DNA of 64,000 bases, taken from the NCBI GenBank assembly GCA_039704465.1, contig JASFAU010000017.1, forward strand, positions 1 through 64,000, written 5' to 3'. The notes under the pieces are model-generated. The model saw nothing but the letters and a program-made list of their open reading frames with translations, ran no database searches and was not told the origin of the DNA. Shown piece after piece: positions 55,095 through 64,000 of this stretch (its first letter is position 1; each line of letters opens with the position of its first letter). The stretch is from Plasmodiophora brassicae (taxonomy: Eukaryota; Endomyxa; Phytomyxea; Plasmodiophorida; Plasmodiophoridae). The position numbers and the translations under genes are program-made.

Positions 55095-56230
55095 ATGGTC
55101 AATGATACGACGGCGGCAGCGCCGGCCGTCACGCCGTTCTCCGTTAAGCTCGTCTCCGGGGCCATTGGCGGGTTCGTAGGCACGGCAGGTGCGCGTCGCC
55201 CGCCCCTCCGATTGTTCAACCGCGCCGACGCGTCTAACGTCGCCCATGATCCATGCAGCCATATTCCCATTGGATTTAGTGAAGACCCGACTGCAGAACC
55301 AGACCGCGACGTCCTCGGTCCGGTACAATGGACTGCTGGATGGCCTGAGGAAGACATTCGCGACCGACGGCCTCACGGGGGCCTATCGGGGCCTCACGCC
55401 GAACCTCGGTATGTGCGCAGCCGGTGCACCCTCCAAGTACGTACCGTTCTGACGGCGCGCCTGGCCATAGTGCTCGTGCTGCCCGAGAAGGCGTTAAAGC
55501 TGGCCTGCAATGCCCAGTTTCGTGAGCTTCTCGCCGACGCGCACGGCTGCGTGTCACTGCCGCGCGAGCTCCTGGCCGGAGCCCTGACGGGCATCGTGCA
55601 GTGCTCGGTGACCAACCCCATGGAGATCATCAAGATACGGTGCCAGCTGGCCGGCAGCAAAGTATCCCCGTTGACGGTGACCGCTCGCGCGTCTCTGGTC
55701 CGGTGGATGCGCTTTCTAATTGTCGAGGGATGATCACTGGCAGGTGGTCGGCGACCTGGGCGTGCGCGGCATCTACAAGGGCAGTGCCGCCACGCTGCTA
55801 CGAGACGTGCCGTTCTCCGTCATATTCTTCACGTTGAACTGCAAGGCGAAGGAGTGGGTCGCAGACGACAACAATCACGTGTCCATGCCGAAGACGCTTG
55901 CCCTGGGTACCATCGCCGGTGTCGTTGGCGCGGTCGCTGTCACGCCCGCCGACGTGATCAAGACGCGCCTGCAGTCGAAACCGGTTGATGGCCAAAGGCA
56001 CTATGCCAGCATTGCCGACGCGTTCAAACGCGTCTTACGAGAGGAGGGCGTGAAAGCATTCTTCAAGGTACGACCGTAACTGCTATCGATGTCAGTCTGG
56101 CGGCTGACGGTTCCGCGTTGCTCCCGGTCAGGGCGCCACTGCACGAGGGCTTGTCGTTGGCCCATTATTCGGATTTGCCGTCTTGTCCTACGATATTTGC
56201 GAAAGGATCTACCATCGGTTTCTGAAGTGA
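55095..56230 (+). CDS. Mitochondrial glutamate-type carrier (SLC25A22/A18-like), 5 exons
   Basis: Exons: 55095-55188, 55259-55408, 55471-55661, 55744-56067, 56132-56230; sum 858 nt, 285 aa. Signatures: FPLDLVKTRLQNQ, NPMEIIKIRCQLAG and TPADVIKTRLQSKP. The segment VLVLPEKALKLACNAQFREL matches the PEKA.KLA.N motif known from mitochondrial glutamate carriers and aspartate/glutamate carriers; no EF-hands precede it, which favours a plain glutamate/proton carrier. The C-terminal GATARGLVVGPLFGFAVLSY is in the last exon. Introns 62-82 nt. Confidence 0.88.
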
Positions 56231-56937
56231 CCAAATACACCCATCATGCCTGCCCCCTGACAGAGGGCCTGCCCGACACTCCACTGGCCGATTACCTAGA
56301 GACCGGGCTGTCAACGACACTGTGCTTGCAGAGCACGGGCGGCCCCTCATCAACGATGGAGTGCATCACGCTAGGTAATAGGATACAGGGGAGAGGTCTG
56401 TCCGACATACCTGGTCTAATCCGGAAAGATGTTCATGTCGAGCTGGCCAGTTTCATGAATGACTTGGTAAGCGGCCCGCAGGATCACCTGAGTGAGACAG
56501 GAAATCAGGTGCCGTCCATGTAATCATTCCAGATGTCGGCGTCCCCGGAACTCGTCGCTTGCCTCGCGAACGTGGCGTACGTCACCCACCATTTGAGGCG
56601 GCGTGGTCAATGTCGTCTCCAAACGCGAACTTCGGGGCCGGATTTCGGCTGAGGGAATCAACCGATGGGGGGAACTCTTGTTCTAAGCCCGGTCACAGTG
56701 CCGGAAGAGGGGCAAGTGCACGTCGCGCGTCCAATGAGATGCGGTATGTTCGCATTGCTGTTGATGCTGCCAATGGAGCATTTTCTGTTCAGGTGGAGCT
56801 TACCTGCTCAACGATTCAGAGCCAGGCCGCCCCAAACGCTGCACGTTCGTGACGTCCAGTGCGCTCAAACTGAACTGGAATTCCCGAACAACACGCTGCC
56901 AGAGAGGGACGCACTGGAACGATGCATGACGGCCGAT
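56231..56937. other. Intergenic, no gene recognised
   Basis: Short frames on both strands only, none with family features. 3' flank of the carrier gene. Confidence 0.35.
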
Positions 56938-57210
56938 TTATTCGTGCTGGTCAGCCGCGATGGGCGCGCTGCTCGTACATGCGCTTCGATGAGCTAATGG
57001 GACGCAGCGATTGTCAGTCGCGACGTGCAACCATATACCGAGATATACGGACTCCTTCAGCCGGGTCGCCCACTGGAACACTTGATCCATCTCCTGCAAT
57101 TCCTTCTCTATTTCACCAACGTCGGCCGCTGGCGACGACAGGTCGGCGAGTGCGGCCTGGTACTGCCCGGCCTTCGCCGTGCAATTCGTGATCGTCCTGA
57201 TCATGTCCAT
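56938..57210 (-). CDS. Hypothetical helical protein or exon
   Basis: ATG at 57210 reads MDMIRTITNCTAKAGQYQAA, then VGEIEKELQEMDQVFQWATR, strongly helical. An intron-like segment (GTATAT...CATTAG, about 57000-57045) may follow, after which other frames are possible (SKRMYEQRAHRG). An acceptor-like CTAG at about 57228 suggests an upstream exon as well. Family unknown. Confidence 0.35.
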   Translation of the reverse strand: MDMIRTITNCTAKAGQYQAALADLSSPAADVGEIEKELQEMDQVFQWATRLKESVYLGIWLHVATDNRCVPLAHRSACTSSAPIAADQHE

Positions 57211-57870
57211 CGTCTGCGGATCAACTAGGCCGTGTCGTCAGAGCAAACGCGCGCATGAGCGCCCTACGACACACTGTACTGTGCCTACTCGAGTCTGGCG
57301 ACGCGGTGCCCCGCTCGCCGGCGTCGACGTCGAGGGCGAGGCGCGCTCCCTTCACAGGGTCCACCGCCAGGTGAAGCTGCCCGGGTACCCTCAATGCCTT
57401 GCCCCTGCTGACCCGCCCCTCGTCCATACTGCGTCCCGGTGGATGACGCGCGCTGTCCAACGTTGACACCACCGGCAGTCGTACCCCTGGCTAACGTTTG
57501 ATAACCACCGGTACGGTCGCTGATCAGCTAACGCGTAGCGACTCCGCCGGTACGGCGCGTTCGTGGGTACAAGTGTATCATCGAAGAACGACGGCACCAC
57601 GTTGCCGAGGGCGACGCCAGTACTACTGGATGGCTACGGTCGGCCAGGTGAACCAATAAAAGCAGATGCAGCTGTCGCAAGGCATCCAGGCCGGCACGAC
57701 GTCGGTGCGTGCGTACGTATGCAGGCCAGACGCCCAGGCCAGGGCATCCTCATTTTCAGCAGTGAACACTAAAACACGCGCCGTGGGCGTGGTGCGATGC
57801 GGTGCGTCGCGCGCCCAAAGTCCGTGTCGCACCGGCACCGGCTGCGGACGTCGCTTCGTCGTCGACCACC
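57211..57870. other. Intergenic, no gene recognised
   Basis: Upstream region of the RNF113 gene. No supported feature. Confidence 0.35.
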
Positions 57871-58913
57871 ATGTTCAGGAAGCGCCAGCGCACCGGCGCC
57901 GCCCGTGACGTTGCCGCCGTTGTTGCCGGCGACGATGCCGCCGAGGTGGTCGTCCCGCGCAACAAGAAACCGCAGGCGGGCGCTGCTGAGGCGGACCGAT
58001 TCCGGATCGGCCCCGACCATCAGTCGACCATGAGCGCTGTACGTCGATGGCGCGGGCGGCGTTATGCACCTGTGGCGCTGACGTTGGGATTGCAGGCGAT
58101 CGCCTCCGACCGGTACGTGGCCGTGTCGACGCGCGACGACGACGACGACGACGGTCGGGCGCAGTCGTCGCGGGCGCCCGCGAAGGCGAACGTCTACACG
58201 GGCGTCCAGAAGGAGAAGAACCCGTTCGGGCCGAAGAAGGCGCCCGCCAACCTTCGCGTCATCACCAGGTACGCATGTGCGCGCGCGCGTTCACACACTG
58301 CCCGACGTTGTCGACTCACTCGTCGTCCTGCAGGGTCGACTACCAGCCGGACATCTGCAAGGACTACAAGGAGACGGTAGGCGAATGAGTGCCTGTGTGC
58401 CGGGATCGAACGTGGGCGCGCGCGTCTGACTATGGGGTGCGTCCCGCCAGGGGTACTGCGGTTATGGCGACAGCTGCAAGTTCCTGCACGATCGCGGCGA
58501 CTACAAGAGCGGCTGGCAGATCGACCGGGAGTGGGAGGCGGAGCAGCAGGCGATGAAGGCCAGGGGCGGCGCCGCTGCCGACGCGGAGAACTACGAGATC
58601 CACGACGGCGACGACGACGACGACAACCTGCCGTTCGCCTGCGCCATCTGCAGGGAACCGTTCACCGACCCAGGTGCGTTGCGCGGTCTCATTCGCCGGT
58701 CGCACCTGCCCGCTAACCGCCGCCCCCTGGGTCCCAGTCGTCACCAAGTGCATGCACTACTTCTGCCAGGCGTGCGCGCTGAAACGCCACGCGGCCGTCT
58801 CGACCAAGTGTGCCGTCTGCAAGGCGCAGACGATGGGCATCTTCAACACGGCCACCGTCCTGGTCAAGAAGCTGCTCGAGCGGGCGGCAGCCGGCGGTGA
58901 CGCCGACTTGTAG
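57871..58913 (+). CDS. RNF113: CCCH plus RING zinc-finger splicing factor Cwc24/RNF113, 5 exons
   Basis: Spliceosome-associated protein. Exons: 57871-58038, 58096-58268, 58334-58376, 58451-58673, 58738-58913; sum 783 nt, 260 aa. N-terminus MFRKRQRTG is basic; then [16 protein letters not shown]. The CCCH finger is [20 protein letters not shown] ending LHDRGDYK, split by intron 3. After an acidic stretch comes the [49 protein letters not shown]. All zinc ligands are present. The first intron (57 nt, GTACGT...TTGCAG) is in frame without stop, so retention would add 19 residues. Family members work in the first splicing step; RNF113A also acts as a ubiquitin ligase in DNA repair in animals. Confidence 0.93.
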
Positions 58914-59351
58914 GTCGGGCGAAGGCGGGACCGCCATGTGGCGCGACCCTGAACGCCCGCTGCTGCTGGGTTGGTACAGGCGTGTGCATGGTACAGTCAG
59001 TGTGCGCCGCCTGCGACTGCCTGCCGCCTGCGACTGCCCCACGCGCCCGTTGCGAATCTTCCCAGCGCGAATCTCCACCCAGAGTAAACGGTCAGCGACG
59101 CGTCACGCTTCGCTGTCGGACGGGCGGTGTCGGGTGTGCGAGATCCCCCAGGGCCCGTAGCGAACGGGCGGCAGCGCAGCGCAGCGACGACGACGACGAC
59201 AGCGACAACGGCGATCTCAGGCGGCGGCCCGGGTGGGCGCCCGGCGATCTCTGTGGCAGGCGGGACCGTGACGTCGTGTGCGGGTGACACGCGCCCCAAT
59301 CCGCAACCCTCGGCCGATCGTCCGTCTCGCCCTGATGCCCTAAACGTCGTC
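58914..59351. other. Intergenic, GC-rich
   Basis: Contains a GACGACGAC tract near 59186. The frame of the next gene stays open back to 59127 but without an ATG; no separate gene seen. Confidence 0.35.
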
Positions 59352-59945
59352 ATGCGCGGCACAACGACGACGATGACGACGAACGGTGCGGCGGATGGCG
59401 GCGAGCGGGCCGCCGCCGCTGCTGCGCGTGGCCTGCACGCCAGCAAGCACGTGACGACGCTGGACGCCGCCACAGCCGCCGCCGGCGAATTCAACAAGGA
59501 GACGACGCTGCTGGCCGTGACGACGACGACGCCGGCGTCGCCCGAGGCGGGGGCCGCTGCCCATGGCGAATCGCGGTGCCTGCGATCCCGGTCGTCGTCC
59601 TGGTCGTCGACGTGCAGCTCGATGGGCGAGTTGCTCTCCCGGGAGCACGTCCAGGCGCAGGGGCAGATCCTGGCGCGGTACATGGACCAGCTGGAGTCGC
59701 TGGCGTGGGACGACCACGACGACAGCAGCGTCCTGGGCGTCATGGTCGAGATGGTCGCCGCGTGCAACGCGCACGTCGTCGACAGCAGGGACCTGGCCGA
59801 CGACGCCACCGCCGACGAGCGCCGGGCTCTGCAGGACCAGATCGCCCAGGAGAAACGGCAGATCAAGGCGCTCGTCCAGGAGCTGTTCGGGCAGCACCAC
59901 GACGCCGACCTCGCCAGTCGCCTGATCGAACAGCTGGAACAGTAG
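59352..59945 (+). CDS. Low-complexity and coiled-coil protein, unknown
   Basis: From the first ATG, 197 aa. N-terminal 90 residues are Thr/Ala-rich; then SRSSSWSSTCSSMGELLSRE, followed by a charged helical C-terminus (DQIAQEKRQIKALVQELFGQ) likely forming a coiled coil. No family recognised. Codon use agrees with its neighbours and the frame is open over a GC-rich stretch, so part of its support is weak. Confidence 0.5.
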   Translation: MRGTTTTMTTNGAADGGERAAAAAARGLHASKHVTTLDAATAAAGEFNKETTLLAVTTTTPASPEAGAAAHGESRCLRSRSSSWSSTCSSMGELLSREHVQAQGQILARYMDQLESLAWDDHDDSSVLGVMVEMVAACNAHVVDSRDLADDATADERRALQDQIAQEKRQIKALVQELFGQHHDADLASRLIEQLEQ

Positions 59946-60333
59946 CCAGCCCCCCTGTACATTGGCCACCATCATCAACCTAGCAGTCGACGGCACACAC
60001 GCACCTAGCACCCATCCCAGATACCCTAGTACATACAGAGTCATCGCCCTATCCCAATTCTAACTAGCATCGATGTGCTCGTCTGCCCCGGCGCGGAGGG
60101 TCTATGCTGCGAGAGAGACAGAAATACCTAGGCGGGTTCGGGCGCGGTGGTCGCGCACATTCTGTCTGGTACCCCCGTCAAGATCCCCGCGCACTGCGGC
60201 GCGCACGGGCCGGTCCCTCCGGCAACACCGTCGCAACTGCAGCTACGTGTATAGTCCACCCCGTGCGGGTCGGGGCCGTGCGCACACTGTACGTGATGCG
60301 ACGACCTCCTGCGGCGAAGTCGTGTGTATTTCG
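59946..60333. other. Intergenic between convergent genes
   Basis: 3' flanks of the coiled-coil gene and the M13 peptidase; AT-richer at 60000-60070. No gene. Confidence 0.4.
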
Positions 60334-63014
60334 TCACCAAATCCTGCATTTCTTGGCGGGGTTCAGTCGGGACCCGACCGGGCACTGGAAGGCGGCGGCG
60401 AACCCGTCTGTGGACAGCAACGTGAGACAGCGCGTGCGCGCTCGGGCCTGCTCCCGTACCGCTGTTCATCAACGGGCCGTTGACTCGGGCGTCGCTCGGG
60501 CCGTGCGGGTCGGTCTGGAGCGCGTCCAGCTCGGCCTCGGGGCGCATCTTGCGACACCAACTACGACAGCGTATACGGTGTTAGCCAACCGGGCCACGGG
60601 CGACGATGCCACCCGACTTTTGCGCCATGGCGATGAAGAACAGCTGACTGCTGGGCACTTCCTCCAGCAGGCGACGTGTTGACGACGACGACGACGACGA
60701 CAGGTCTTCGTCTGCGTCGTCCTCTTGCAGCTGTTGCCAGGCCCGGTAGGCGACAGCAACGCCGACGTTGTCGGCAATGTTCTCACCCAGCGTCAGTTTC
60801 GTGTTGAACTCCCCTTCCGCGTACGTGAACGCGCGCTGGTACTGCTCCTCGATACACGCCGCCCTGTCGTTGAACCTGGCGACGTCCTGCCCGGGCCGAT
60901 CAGCATGACCCGTCGGCGGCGGCGTCCCGTTCGTACCTGCTCGGGCCACCAGTCGTGCAGGGCGCCCGTCTCGTCGTACTGCCTGCCCTGGTCGTCGAAC
61001 GCGTGCACGAGTTCATGCCCGATAATCCTGGCGCGCGGCAACCGGTCACCATTGGGCAAGGGCAGACACGTCCATGGTCAATCGGCGGCGTACGTGCCCA
61101 GGGCGCCCCAGTTCAGGGCGGACGGGAACGCCAACGAGAAGAAGGGCGGCGCCAGGATCCCCGCCGGGAAGTTGATCGAGTTCAGCGTCGGGTCGTAGTA
61201 CGCGTTGACGGTCGGCGTCGTCATGGCGAACCGGTGCGGGTCGACCGGCCGCATCAGGCGGTCCAGGTCGTCGCGCCACAGGAACTCCCGGGCGCGCCGA
61301 ACGTTCCCGAACGGGTCGTCCGCGTGCAGGTCCAGCGCATCGTAGTTCGTCCAGGTCAGCGGGTACCCCATCAGGACCTTCATGTTCTTCAGCTGCATCA
61401 TCGTCGTCAGCCACACCGAGCAGCCGACGTCGGCAACCGGTACCTTCCGCTGGGCCCGGCGGCGCGCCCGGCGCGACAACCACGACGACGTCGACGACTC
61501 GTCCAGCATGGCGTAGAACTGGGCGGTGACGTCGTCGACCATAGCGATGGCCCGGCGACGGTCGCTGTCGGTGAACCCAGCGGCGGCCAGGAACCGCCTG
61601 CCGATATCGTCGCCCAGGTACGCGTCCAGGCGCGCGACACACTGCTTCCAGCGCGGCTCCCTGGCCTGGGCGCCGCGCAGGACGCCCTGGAAGAACCGGA
61701 ACGTCTCGTCGCGGACGCTCTGCGGCAGGACCTGTGCGGGCACCATTAGCGCCCTCCCGCCAGGCACGGTGCGGGGGCCGGCGCGTACGTTCGCGTAGGC
61801 GTGCACGGTGCGGAACGCGACGTAGTCCTTGAGGACGGCGAGGGGCGTGCCGCGCAACAGCCGGGCCATGCCCTGGACGAACCCGGGGCTGACGACGTTG
61901 AGGGCGGCGAGGGCGCGCGCCGGCACGCCCAGCGCGGCCAGGTACGCGGTCAGGTCGATGGGCAGGGCGTCGGCCGAGCGCAGGTTGTACGTGGCGACCG
62001 GGTCGCGCAGGTCGTCGGGCGCCGACGTGAACGCGGCGACGCCCGCCTCGAACGCCACGAGGGCGTCGGCGGCCGCGTCCAGGTCCGGGCCCTGGAACGG
62101 CGTCGTCTGCGTGTCGGCGAACAGGCGCCGGATGTGCTCGCGTAGCGCGCCAACGTACCGGGCGTCGTGCGACGTGTACCAGTGCCTGGCGCCCATCGCC
62201 AGGCCGGCCTGTCCCACGACCACCAGGTGCCGCGACGTGTTGCGATCGTCGACGCCGACCGACACGTCGAAGAAGATGCCGGGTTGGCTGACGACCGGGT
62301 CAGACCCGGGGGCGCGCGCAGACGAGCACCTACCCGCCCACCTTTGCTCCATGGCGCCGACGACCTCGAGCAGGTCGTCCAGGGCGCGCACGTCGTCGAG
62401 CGGGGCCAGCAGCGCGTGCAGCGGCGCCATGCCGACCTGGTCGATCAGGGCGACGTCCATGCAGGACCGGTACAGGGCGTCGATGCGCGCCGCGCCTGCG
62501 TCGCCCCGGCTCGACACGGCGATCGCCAGCAGCACCTGACGGTTCCGGTCGTCCAGCGCCGTGAACGACCTCGACACGGACGCCTGCGGGGCGGGGGCGC
62601 GTCGCTCAGCGCCCAGGGCGGCAACCGACAACGACAGACCAGGCCGACCTTGTCGTCTGGGATGGTGGCATTGGCGAGCCAGGCGCCGCACGCGTACCGG
62701 TAGAAATCGGTGCACGGGTCGGCGGCCGGGTCCATGGCGGCCCGCATGGCGTCGGCGGCCGCGTCGAGCAGCGCGGCCAGGTCGCGCGACGCCGTCCCCG
62801 CCTCGTTCATCTTGACGACGACGACGAGCAGGAGCAGGCCCGACAGCATGGCGAGGAAGACGACGAACGTGCGACGCGTGGCAACGCGGGGCCAGAGCGT
62901 CGGGGGCGTTGCCGCCGCCGGCGAGAACCCGTTGTCGTCGTCGTTGTCAGCGTCAACCGGCAGCAGGTACTGCTCCTCCCTGGGTCGCATCGGCGGGCTG
63001 CTCGACGACGACAT
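60334..63014 (-). CDS. M13 zinc metallopeptidase (neprilysin/ECE type), 8 exons
   Basis: Type II membrane ectopeptidase. Exons: 63014-62649, 62583-62342, 62287-61094, 61027-60937, 60886-60618, 60560-60460, 60407-60334 give seven coding blocks after merging none; sum 2337 nt, 778 aa, normal for the family. A cytosolic tail ([19 protein letters not shown]) is followed by one TM ([20 protein letters not shown]), then the lumenal start [20 protein letters not shown]. Substrate motif [19 protein letters not shown] (NAYY), the zinc site HELVH in exon 4, third ligand GENIAD, and the C-terminus ending CRIW, the CxxW typical of M13. All catalytic residues are present. Introns are 50-66 nt. Processing of extracellular or phagosomal peptides is inferred. 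Confidence 0.93.
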
Positions 63015-63466
63015 GACGTCGGACGGCGTCAGGCGTCGTCGCCTATGGGACAGACACAGGAATCAGTGCCCCCGGGCGAGCGCCAACACGATGCGCAATG
63101 GGTCGGACGCCGCCTGGTGCTGGTGCTGCGGCGACGACGGGGCACCCGGCATCGATCACGCCCTGGTCGTCGTCGTCGTCGTGGACAGCGCGCGTCGCCC
63201 TATGCGTCGACCATGGGACGGGGGCACCTTCCCCCACTTCCTCGCCTGTCTGTCGATTTCAGTGGTCGGATCGGGGCGCGCGCGCGCTCGTCGGGATCTG
63301 CCCGCGTTGCGGTCGTGAAACGGGCACCACCTGTGACGGGGCACCCGATGGTCGCCCGTCCGTCTGGGCACGTCGCGCCGCCCCCCCGCCCAATCCCTTC
63401 CCGATGCCGGCACAGGGCGTCGTGTTTATATGCTAGAGAGAGAAGGAGGATGTGTCTGAGTGTGCC
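63015..63466. other. Intergenic, upstream of the M13 gene
   Basis: Likely promoter of the M13 peptidase and 3' flank of the chromodomain gene (both minus strand). Has GTCGTC runs. Nothing further supported. Confidence 0.35.
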
Positions 63467-63967
63467 TCACAGGTCGTTGGCGCAGAGGAACGCGGTGACG
63501 AGCTCGATGCACCGCTCCAGGTTGCACCCTGCGTGCAGGTCAGCGCGAGACCGGCACACACAGACAGACAGACAGAGAGGCACCGACCCGGTTCCCACGT
63601 GTTGTCCTGATGGGAATACCCCTTCCACTTGACGCGAAACTGGACGGCCCCTTTGCCCTGCGGGTCCTGCCACAGCCGACCGGTTCAGACGCAGGCGGGG
63701 CGGCCACTACCGACGCGACCCCCGACCTTGGACGGGTACTTCACCACACGCCGCCCGACAATGGCCTCCACCTCGTAGTGGTCGCCGTCGTCGACGGGCG
63801 ACGCCGCCCTGCCTGGACGAAGGTTCACACACACACACACCCACAACGGTCCATGGCCGCCAACACCGACCGTCGGCTGCTGCTGCTGGCGCCGGCAGCG
63901 TCGTACAGGCCGACGACTGCGACGACTCGACGATGCGTCGTCGTGGCGCGCGCCGACGGGACCCCAT
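63467..63967 (-). CDS. Small chromodomain protein (HP1-like), 4 exons, 5' end uncertain
   Basis: Exons: 63967-63867, 63808-63727, 63666-63588, 63528-63467; sum 324 nt, 107 aa. A basic/Ser/Ala N-terminus (MGSRRRAPRRRIVESSQSS) precedes a chromodomain assembled over three exons: DHYEVEAIVGRRVV, then FRVKWKGYSHQDNTWEPGCN, then LERCIELVTAFL. Aromatic cage residues Tyr, Trp and Tyr are present at the expected places, so binding to methylated histone tails is plausible. No chromo-shadow domain follows, unlike true HP1. The frame is open to the window edge, so an upstream start or exon is possible. Intron sizes are 59-60 nt; the first has a CA/GT run. Confidence 0.75.
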
Positions 63968-64000
63968 TGGCGCGGATTCCGCCACGGCCGCCCCGCCACG

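Noticed and set aside
58997..59962. 321-aa minus-strand open frame
   Set aside because: Antisense of the coiled-coil gene and its upstream region, highly Ser/Ala biased, with no recognisable family.
63830..63845. CA/GT runs at 26289, 51174 and 63830 as telomere-type repeats
   Set aside because: Simple dinucleotide microsatellites, short, internal, and partly inside introns.

Overview
This window is nuclear DNA of a GC-rich, intron-bearing eukaryote, most likely a unicellular protist. Most recognisable genes are split by very short GT-AG introns of about 49-93 nt (most 54-70). The products are typical eukaryotic ones: a DUSP-type ubiquitin hydrolase, an AP-1 sigma subunit, the spliceosomal CCCH/RING protein Cwc24/RNF113, a mitochondrial uncoupling-type carrier, a mitochondrial glutamate-type carrier, an AGC kinase and an M13 peptidase. 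Nothing in the sequence fixes the species. A plasmodiophorid-like rhizarian or another GC-rich protist would fit, but this is only a guess. No tRNA, rRNA, telomere repeat or CRISPR array was seen.

The window has two compartments. The left part (1 to about 38.4 kb) is repeat-rich. It holds a LINE 3' fragment (1-1189), a 5'-truncated, frameshifted Ty3/gypsy chromovirus with a terminal chromodomain (1532-4244), and directly behind it an array of about 52 copies of a 169-bp satellite (4453-13223) with signs of higher-order organisation. Then come a small kinase gene (14148-15291, minus) and an intronless 7-kb gene for a DUF3638-family helicase-like giant protein (19192-26274). Around these lie at least seven diverged copies or fragments of one interspersed repeat family, a decayed urea-transporter (DUR3) fragment, a decayed fragment of a second DUF3638-family gene, several inverted repeats (one about 1.3 kb, one a spacerless 72-bp palindrome inside a LINE), a small MITE-like insertion and a second, more complete but broken LINE (32970-35593).

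The right part (about 38.8-64 kb) is a dense gene island with short intergenic gaps and genes on both strands: thymidine kinase, a four-TM protein, an AGC kinase of the S6K/PKB type, succinyl-CoA ligase beta (nine exons including a 13-nt microexon), a USP-type deubiquitinase, a type II membrane glycosyltransferase-like protein, an uncoupling-protein-type carrier, AP-1 sigma, a thioredoxin-fold protein without its CxxC, a glutamate-carrier-like protein, RNF113/Cwc24, a coiled-coil protein, an M13 metallopeptidase and, at the right edge, a small chromodomain protein. They do not form one pathway; several are mitochondrial (SUCB, UCP, glutamate carrier). Exon coordinates were worked out by hand from protein-family continuity, splice-site dinucleotides and reading-frame arithmetic; in the genes listed with exons the totals divide by three.

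The most interesting signals are the 169-bp satellite with 14/15/8-monomer spacing of a variant monomer next to a chromovirus (a centromere candidate), the interspersed repeat family that appears linked to DUF3638-family gene copies, and the unusual concentration of inverted repeats between 30.0 and 33.7 kb.
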